From Guyanagaster necrorhizus (lineage: Eukaryota; Basidiomycota; Agaricomycetes; Agaricales; Physalacriaceae), in NCBI RefSeq assembly GCF_019112545.1, contig NW_025064887.1, positions 137,448 through 201,447 on the forward strand: DNA of 64,000 bases, read 5' to 3'. A program made the position numbers and the translations under genes. Each line of letters starts with the position of its first letter. Positions within the stretch are counted from its first letter, which is position 1. This document shows, piece after piece, positions 56,307 through 64,000 of this stretch. Below the pieces are notes generated by a model, which was given only the letters and a program-made list of their open reading frames with translations, was not told the DNA's origin and made no database searches.

Positions 56307-59300
56307 ATGGGCGGTAACAGGTGCGTTCACTCTGGTATAACTGGCTCACCAGGTCTAATTTCGGACCGGTCTTCAAGCAGCGACAATGTTGAGGCCAACT
56401 TGGCCTTTAACGTCCTCGATGGCTGCCAAGACATCAACACATCCTCCAACCATGATGACACTCATGCCTCCGGCAAGGAAATGTCCTCCGACTGTTCTCG
56501 AACTTCACCCTACCCCACCCCAACCTATCATTTACATGGCCTGGGAAACACGCAGACGCAATCAGAAAGTCAAGTAAACAATGACTTCTACGATTTCAAC
56601 GATGGGTCACAGAAAGAGAACCTAAGTGTACCCGAAGCCATCATGGAGCCTAAAACAGTCCTCGTACAGGCATTGAGCCCCTCACCGACGTCTATGAATA
56701 GCGTAGAAGCAAGGGGAACAAAGGCATCCTACGTAGGCACCTCTCCAGATATGACGAAGGTACGAATAAAGCGATGAATCATCTCTTTTTAACGACGCCT
56801 TTGTATGTAGACAAGGGGCATTACCTTCAGATCCCCTCACGCTGCCACTATCTCAGGCCATGCCACTCCCAATCGACGTTCACTTGGACTCACTCCACCT
56901 AGAGCGTCGCACTCTGTTCCAGCCACTTCTCCTCGTAAATCACGTAGCAAAGTCGTCCAGGAAGACTCTTTCTTGACTTTTCTACCTGATACCGGGGCTT
57001 GGCACAAACCAACGGAATCCAAGGTTCCTCAGCCACCTGCAACTTCAGCACCAGGAGAATCATCTAAGATGTTCGCAGCGCATCCTTCAGCCTACGTGTC
57101 GTACAATCCGGAGCGCGTCGCTAAAGTCTTGGTAGAAGCTACCCCCTCACTCTCGGGCGGTTCACGGTCGCCTTCTCAGCAGCCTCAGCACTCACTGGAT
57201 TCAAGTCAACGATCCGAGGATAGCAGTGACGCGTTCATAGTAGGAGCTCAGCCTCGTCCAGAAGATGAGTATGAAAATATAGATGAGGATGTCAATGAGG
57301 AGCCACTCAGGACCCGGAATCGCCATAACGTTGATATGGACATCGATCTTCCACCTGTTTCAGATGCTCTTCATTCTTCGCCTAGTCCGTATGGCACCTC
57401 GGCAGATTGGACCACCCAGTTGGAGGAGCAAACCCAACCCGCGACTCAGGTTGCTACCCAACCTTCTACCCAGGTTGACGACAGCTTGGCACTGGGCACT
57501 GTCGCTACCGGTTACTCATCCGTTGTGACAGATCCACACCTCTACGGTAAAATTCACCTCATCATCCAATCTGCAGGTCCAGAAAAATGTCGTCGTTATT
57601 TGGTACACATGGATATTCCAGGACTTGATCTGAACAACTTTGATCCTGACGATTACAAATCCAGCCTACCCCCTTCTACCCTCAATCCGACAATGTCTTC
57701 AGCTGTAGGCACTATGGATGATATCGTGGAGACCCAACCGTCCAACAAGGACGAAGAAGAAATACGCCGTCGAGCTGCTATGCTAGCCAATACTCGTAGA
57801 AAAGCATTTCAAACTGACATCGTGGATGACTCTATGGATGTAGTCCCCGACTCAGAGCTTCAAGGCGAGTGTCGCCCCTTTCTGAAGGTTCCAACACATA
57901 TTCTGCGAACGAAGGCCATTGCGAAGGACGATTTTGGCGAGGTAGTGCCCGATTCGTTAGCTGTAGACTTGGCCCAAGTGCCGTTGGCGCAAACTCGGAT
58001 TGATTTGAGGCGTGAAGAAGAGGAAGAAGAGGACTCATCGGATGATGTTCCCCTCGCACTGAAATCTGACATCAAGGACAAAGGGAAAGGACGGGCCGAC
58101 GTCACTCCGGCATCCAAGGTTTGTGTTACTTCCTTCGTTTTACAAAATACTGATTATTTTGCCAGAGACCTTTGCGTAACAACACACATGGTACACTGAC
58201 TCCTCCGGCCACTGCCACTCCCGCTGCACGGGCTCGAGGTAAAGCCAAGGCCGGACCGCACTTATCATATAAAGAGGGGGAAGTTCCATCTTCCATCCCT
58301 GAAGAGATGACTGCTTCTATGGAGCCACATGCTATGCGTAATAAAGGCAAAGGTAAATCTGTAGAGCTTCAATCAACATCTCGAATACGCAATCTTCGGG
58401 GCCTTCGGAAGCGCGATTATTCGGAGTTGAGCGGTGATGAAATGGATGTCGATGAAACCAAACCCGAAGTCGAACCTGATGACAGCGCATTGTCAGGTAC
58501 TTTGAACCGCAAGCGTAAGCGGGGAGACACTGATTTATCGAGAGCCGTCTCTCTGTCATCGAGATGCGGAGATTTATCAAAGTCCAAGCGCAGTCGTTCA
58601 GTTATATCAACTGTGACCCATTCAGGATTTAATCTTGGGGATCGCGTCTTCGCTGTTCACGACAACCTTTGTTATCCCGCGACCTTCGAGGAGGAGGTTG
58701 GTGAGGATCTATGGGTTCGGTTTGATGGCGAAAATAAAAGCATTCGATCCAAGCTCGTACGGTCATTTGCCGAGCTTCGTGCTGGCGACTGTGTTTCTAT
58801 CGTCCATGATACCATTCCAGATGTTCTTATTGGAGGAAATGTTCGTACGATATTCGAGGAACGGGAGTGCATCGAGTTTGTTGATGATAAAGAAGGGGAA
58901 GTGAGGGAGGTAGCTATGACTGCGCTTCGAATCAGCCCGACAGTCCTCAAGAATTCATGGAATGAGCGTACAGTCGGGATCTTTTCCGGTTACGGCTTCG
59001 TCCTGAGTTGCTCCGAGGATCAATCGAAAAGGGATTCTTTCTCCAGCCGCATCAAGAACGCAGGCGGGAAGGTTATCCCTGACTGGACTAACGCTATAGA
59101 ACTTGATGGAACGCATATCACGACGAACAAATGGGTCATCAAGGATAGCGATGCGAAGTGGAGACTGTCGTCTGTCGAACGGGTATTCCTTCTTGCGGAT
59201 CAGCACAGCGAGAAGCCCAAGTATCTGTTTGCTTTAGCTCTCGGTGTCCCCTGTGTCAGATTCCGATGGATTGAGGAATCGCTCGAGGCCAACGAAGTGC

Positions 59301-59815
59301 TGGATTGGAGTTCTCATTTGCTTGAGGCAGGAAGATATCGTTTTGACGGACCACTTGTATCCCAGATGATCAATCTGGAATGGGGAACAGATCACAGTGT
59401 TAAAATGGAGAACATTATGGCGAACCCTGTCGCTATGAAGTTGCTGGAAAGAAAGAGAGTCATCTGCTACAGCGAGGATTTTTTCCCCCCAAAGCAAACG
59501 CGGGTAAGGTGGTCTTTTCATTCTTAATGCAGTTCGTGCTTGCTGACGTTTACTCAGAGTGATCGGGAGAAGGATCGTAAAGCGCTAACTTTTTGTCCAT
59601 TGATCATGCTGGCCATGGGTGCCCAACGTGTGGAAGCGTACAGGAAGAATCCTCGTTGCCAGATTAGCAATGACGCGTTGCGACTGGCGGATTACGTGGT
59701 TTACAAGGATCAAAAGCCGAACGATCCGAACTTGAAGGGTTCGACGAATGTAGTAGACTGGCAGTGGATGAAGCAGTGTTTGATTGCGGGCAAAATCTTG
59801 GAGAGGATGGTTTAA
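56307..59815 (+). CDS. DNA damage checkpoint adaptor, Rad9/Crb2/53BP1-like
   Basis: Four exons (56,307-56,759; 56,811-58,118; 58,166-59,503; 59,558-59,815) give 1,118 residues. The N-terminal half is disordered, with SP/TP sites and a tight TQ cluster (TTQLEEQTQPATQVATQ, residues ~350-375), a typical target of ATM/ATR-type kinases. A Tudor-like domain follows (GDRVFAVHDNLCYPATF ... DLWVRFDGENK, ~residues 740-790), then two BRCT repeats (VGIFSGYGFVLSCSE; FALALGVPCVRFRWIEE; last part VVDWQWMKQCLIAGKIL). This domain order is that of 53BP1/Crb2/Rad9, nuclear proteins that bind modified histones and activate checkpoint kinases. The start could be later, since a GT follows the first codons. Confidence 0.85.
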
Positions 59816-60005
59816 CGGAGTTTTTACGGTGCATTTTTGTTGATCTTGCAGTACATATCGCACATATCTTGCAATTTCTTTGATGGAGTCCTTTGTGTCT
59901 ACAACCCGACACCTACTGGTCAACGACGGTACCTTCGTAATACTACAAATCGTATAAATATGTTTGTCCCTTCAGTTACACTGGTACGTCGTGATGTACA
60001 CTGAT

Positions 60006-60475
60006 CTAGCGTAGTTTAATGCCGCATCTGCTGCATTTCTGCTCAGTATCAACGCTGTTAATTCAGGAAGTGAGCGGTGGTACGGACGTGCAGAATCCAA
60101 GCGTACGTACAATAAACATATTAGGCCAATGGGAAAACAGACTACAGCTGTTATGATACCACAGATCCCAAACTTCGTTGTTGGGTCGTGCACACCAGCG
60201 GCACACTGGGCATACACTGACAATAATAGAAGCATGAGACAACGGGAGATCCACCGAAATGAAAACGAACGTGCTGAGCGATACTCGTCACCAATCTGTG
60301 CCGGTGTTTTTGAAGGAGGTTGCGGCGGAGGTTGCAGGTTGAAGGCCGCTTGTTGTGGTGGTGGAAGTGGTTGTTGTGGTGGGGGTGGCTGCTGCCCCGA
60401 ATACACGGGCGGCGGCTGTGGAGGACTCGACTGATGCTGGGGCTCAGGCTGAAGGGGCGGATTTGTCTCACTCAT
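60006..60475 (-). CDS. BRI3-like small membrane protein
   Basis: Three exons (60,475-60,292; 60,216-60,107; 60,038-60,006) give 108 residues. A Pro/Gln-rich N-terminus (about 60 residues) precedes a hydrophobic hairpin or helix (TKFGICGIITAVVCFPIGLI) and a short C-terminal KCSRCGIKLR with a CxxCG pair. This matches the layout of brain protein I3 (BRI3): Pro-rich start, Cys-containing hydrophobic core and C-terminal CPxCG. Function in fungi is unknown; animal BRI3 is endolysosomal. It converges on the checkpoint gene and is divergent from the chromodomain gene (162 bases). Confidence 0.7.
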
Positions 60476-60637
60476 GGTAGTTAAGACACACTGTTAATGC
60501 CCATTCAAGTTTTATATAGCTCCAACTACGATGATGCCGGTGATCTTGGTCCCATCTAGAGCCCCTAATCAATACACATTCTATTTGTGCCTATTAGCTT
60601 CCGATGGTTACTGCACCGCCACTCTCTCTTCATTGCC

Positions 60638-62970
60638 ATGACTGCCGACGAGCAGGAGTATGAAGTTGGTGAGTCCCCATGCATCTCCGAGGCGCGGCGT
60701 CGCTCTCATAGTATTTTTAGAGTCAGTTTTGCTGGCGCGAGTCGCGAAAAAATCTGTCCGCAGCAAGCAATTGATATGGGTGCGCAGATACGCCGTTGAT
60801 TGAGCTCCCGTTGGCTAACAGGACTTTCGCCATAGCAATATCGCGTCAAGGTTCGTGTATCGCCTTCATCTGTTTCAATGGATGTTTAAGGTACTGTTCA
60901 GTGGAAAGGGTATAGCAGCGAGGAGAGCACGTATGCGTCCCGTTCCCTTTCCGTGCATTCATATTCTTACTCGCATTCAAGATGGGAGCCAAAAGAATCC
61001 TTCGAGGGATCCGAAGACATCCTTGACCAATTCTGGGCACGATCGAGTACCAATGGGCGTGATATCGAAGATCTCAGTCTGTTTCATGTTGATGAGAGTT
61101 TTTATCCGACCGGGCCACCGCGTATGTTTGCCCCCCGTCGCATCGCTGAGATCACTGAAATCTTTTACACAGGACGTGCAGGCAAGCCAAAACCTACAGG
61201 CGCGGTTGCCCACCGACCGTCTCCAGAGATACGAACCAAAGCTAAGCAACAAGCCGAGCCCAAACCTAAATCGACACGCGCACAGTCAAGATCAACCAAA
61301 CGGAAACATAGCCCTTCTGTCGAAATTATGGAAACAGGACCTCAACTAAAACGCGCCAGAGGGGGTCATTCATCACCTGCCCCTTCAAAGCCAGGGAAAA
61401 ATTCAGCGCCTTTGTCACGCCACTCCAAAGACAAGTCTACCGGCAAACACAGTTTGGATGCATCAACTCTGTCGTCGACGCTAAAGCGCGACCGTGTTCG
61501 TCGAGATTCACCAGAGATTGTACCTCCCTCAGAAGAGGAGGAGTATAGCGACTATGCGTTCAATTCAGCTCCAGTCAAGGGCACAAGAGTGCTTTCTGTG
61601 CAAGATCCTCCAGAGAGTATCTCCGCTTCTTCCCCTGCCCTTTCCCTTCCCTTGTCGTCCAAGTTAGCCGAAGATCCTCCAGTGGCTTCATCTTCCGCTT
61701 CTATTCTTTCGCATCGGGCTCGCGCTACCAATCCCCTCGTAAAAATGATAGATAATCACGATGGCATGGATGGCGGAATCTCTACCAAAGCTCGCTCAGG
61801 AGGCCGTTCATCCCCCAAGAAGGCCAAGCCCGGGCCAGGACGATCTTCGGCTGGGATCCTCACCAAATCGAAGAGCTCGCTATTGACCTTCACCAAGGGT
61901 GGGTTACAGTCGGTGAAGGGGAAATACGTGTCTGAGAGGAGGGATGACCACGCCCATGCCGACATCGAGATGGCGGCGACTGAAACGGGTGAAACCAATC
62001 CTCCTCTACCTCCACCAACTGGGGAAGAGCTGCTGAACCTGGCTGGTCTTAATGCTGAGGCTGCAAAAAACCTGGACGACTATGAGGATAAATCAGAGAG
62101 AAACGAACCCACTATCGCCCAGTCCAGGTGTGTGTAGTCTTTATTGATGCTCCTGAATGTTAATCCTCCGCAATTCCCAGCTTCGCTCTTGCCAAAGAAA
62201 AGCTTTTACCCACAGGATCCATCGCTTCTAATAATGCAAGCGCGCCATGGAAATCTACGATATCAAACACAATATTTGGACCCCTGTTCGCCTCCCGTTT
62301 TTTCCTATTCTGTCGTAGGCAGTTTTCTCATATCTTCAATTGTAGTGGCTTAGCCTCCGATGTGCCACCAACACCAATCGCTTCTGATCTGTGCGTATAT
62401 CGTCCTCGGTCTACACCGTCAACTGACAGAACTAGGTCACAATATCCAACTTTCCCCCTCGACCTGGATATTTCAGTGAAGATTCCCGTGGTGCTCATGG
62501 ACATCATGTCCACGTCGGCATCATCGTCAAGCTGGGTGTTCATCGCTGAGAACAAAGGTCTTCCAGGAAAATTTTATGATAATAAAACAGCGCTCCAGAT
62601 CTTCAATACATTGCGCACAGGCAGCTCCGCGGCAAAAGTTGTCCCAGCATCGAGCATTACGGAGGAGCAGAAATCTCAATTTGAGCGGTTTCACACCCGA
62701 TTGGATGATGGCGCTCTGGTAGGTGTCAATTAATCAAATCCATAGGTTGCGTCATTCAATTTCCACTGTTCCCAGTTCATCCTGCCTGTTGGCAAAGAAG
62801 TGTTGGCACTCTGCTCCTCGGAAAATGCACTATTCTGTCAGCGTCTGAATATCCCTCCTGCACTTTCGTGTTTGAAAAGAAGTGTCTTACTGACTCGAGT
62901 TACGGTGGAGAATATTTCGGCCTATGCGGATGTGGCTGTTCCTGTTGATGCCTTTCAATGGAGAGTGTGA
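60638..62970 (+). CDS. Chromodomain protein, exons split into very small pieces
   Basis: Nine exons (60,638-60,668; 60,721-60,779; 60,836-60,850; 60,902-60,930; 60,982-62,127; 62,181-62,285; 62,346-62,390; 62,436-62,718; 62,776-62,970) with consistent phases give 635 residues. The first five exons build one chromodomain: EQEYEVESVLLARV, QYRVKWKGYSSEESTWEP and EDILDQFWARS, with the aromatic residues (Tyr, Trp, Trp) that bind methylated lysine. A long basic, Ser-rich linker follows, then a conserved-looking C-terminal part (~62,440-62,970: WVFIAENKGLPGKFYDN, ALCSSENALFCQRLNIPPAL). It probably reads heterochromatin marks in the nucleus. Not a clear HP1 because no chromoshadow was recognised. Confidence 0.8.
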
Positions 62971-63611
62971 TCTTCTCTTTTGTTTTCTGCACGGTTTGCT
63001 CTTCGTTATCCGCTTAACATAGCTCAGATTTCAGTGATTCACTGGGGTCGTTCGTTCATCAAATCACGCCCGTGCCTGGGAAATCTGGGGCGTGCCAAAG
63101 CAGGAAAGTGCGCATGGTAATATTCCGGAAGCCTCTTCTCAACAGACTGCAACTATCAAGCACAAGTCCCATTCGCTACTTCAGTAACTCTGCCCAGTCC
63201 TGCCCTCGTGTTCGCGTCACAACACATCCGCCTCAAATGCCTCAAACTCCGACTGGCCATGTACCCGAGTTTCTGTCACCGTTATGATCAATAGGTTCGA
63301 GTATATCGTTCCAAAGACTGTGAAGGCCTTAAAGTCTAGTTGCATTATCAGAGCTGATAGCGAATCATCTTGAATGAGCCATCCGGATTACATTTCCCGA
63401 TGAAAAGTATTGAGGACTTTTCTTGTCTGAGAAGCAATCAGTCTTTTTCATACCTCGAATGAATCAAGGCCGCCGAACTGTGTAAGAAAAATCTTGGCGT
63501 TTTCAACACTTGCATGTTCAGTCTGTAGCCCTTGGAAGACTTTCAGGAACACGATTAATGATTCGGGGCCATAACTTTCCAGCATAAGTATATATCACAA
63601 GTTCCGGGATC
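62971..63611. other. Intergenic region
   Basis: About 640 bases. A 71-codon plus-strand frame at 63,072 shows no known domain and is probably chance. No repeats or RNA genes seen. Confidence 0.45.
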
Positions 63612-63960
63612 ATGTCTGCTCACAAAGTGTGGCTTAGTGCGTACGCACAGTCATGGGACTTTATGTAGTGCTGACGAATCTAATCCAGACACTGGGGCCA
63701 ATACTGTGTGCCATCAGCAAGGGGACAGTCGTCGCTGCCGTCCGACGCCCGAAACCATGACGAAGCTTCAAGCAGAGTACACTGAAGATAGACTGCTCGT
63801 GGTCAAAGTCAATGTATCCAAACCGGATGAAGTCAATGCTGCGTTTGGTCAAGAAATCATTTAGACGAATCGATGCAGTGTATAATAATACCGGGTACGC
63901 AATCGTAGGAGAAGTGGAAGGGGTGCCGTTAGACTAACAATTTCTGAGGTTCGGTATATG
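63612..63960 (+). pseudogene. Decayed short-chain dehydrogenase/reductase fragment
   Basis: Starts MSAHKVWL, followed by a likely intron, then TGANT (NAD-binding loop of SDRs), ETMTKLQAEYTEDRLLVVKV and NVSKPDEVNAAF, and in another frame RIDAVYNNTGYAIVGEVEG (the NNAG block and what follows). A shift between RRP and ETM and another before RID break the frame, and the glycine-rich helix is shortened. The catalytic YxxxK part would lie further right or is lost. Similar SDRs are common in fungi. Confidence 0.6.
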
Positions 63961-64000
63961 TTACACGTGCAGCACTTGCATTTTCAAGTTTTCACGAGGT

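Overview
The window looks like nuclear DNA of a mushroom-forming basidiomycete (Agaricomycetes). The right half carries densely packed, intron-rich genes with introns mostly of 45-60 bases, short intergenic gaps and eukaryote-only proteins (Mediator 16, Iwr1, proteasome chaperone 3, a 53BP1/Crb2-type checkpoint protein, mitochondrial transhydrogenase, a Golgi nucleotide-sugar transporter). The left half is a cluster of Ty3/gypsy chromoviruses and Ty1/copia remnants of the kind seen in such genomes. The species cannot be named from the sequence. No tRNA, rRNA or CRISPR array was found.

Layout. 1-31,123 is a nested retrotransposon block. From the left: E1 (minus strand; gag remnant and 5' LTR, cut by the window edge), A, B and C (plus strand; each lacks its left part and ends in a 3' LTR), D (minus-strand copia without reverse transcriptase), a small copia gag scrap, and H (minus-strand gypsy, 17,666-31,123). 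H contains the opposed gypsy fragment F (19,556-23,431) and the complete insertion G (23,770-29,152; 561-base LTRs, 5-base target duplication CCAGC, gag only). Most copies are riddled with stops by transition mutations and have almost no CpG left; G and the internal part of E1 keep their CpG. 31,124-31,940 is an AT-rich transition zone. From 31,941 to the end there are genes.

Genes, left to right: PAC3-like proteasome chaperone (-), IWR1 (+), histidine-phosphatase-like membrane protein (-), Mediator 16 (+), CoA-dependent acyltransferase-like protein (-), tRNA pseudouridine synthase PUS4/TruB (+), a doubtful small gene (-), DHDPS-family aldolase (+), NAD(P) transhydrogenase (+), coiled-coil Pro/Ser-rich protein (+), UDP-sugar transporter (-), single-pass membrane protein (-), Rad9/Crb2/53BP1 homologue (+), BRI3-like small membrane protein (-), chromodomain protein (+) and a decayed SDR at the right edge. 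Several neighbours are divergent pairs sharing 100-350 base promoters. They are mostly unrelated housekeeping genes; no metabolic cluster is evident.

The most interesting signals are in the retroelements. A 13-nt sequence next to the 5' LTR is complementary to the predicted 5' end of the transcript, and the pair differs in a matched way between two subfamilies, which points to Tf1-like self-priming. A short hairpin with covarying arms sits next to the polypurine tract of every copy whose 3' end is visible. Gag carries an N-terminal hydrophobic segment. Insertion order can be read from the nesting.
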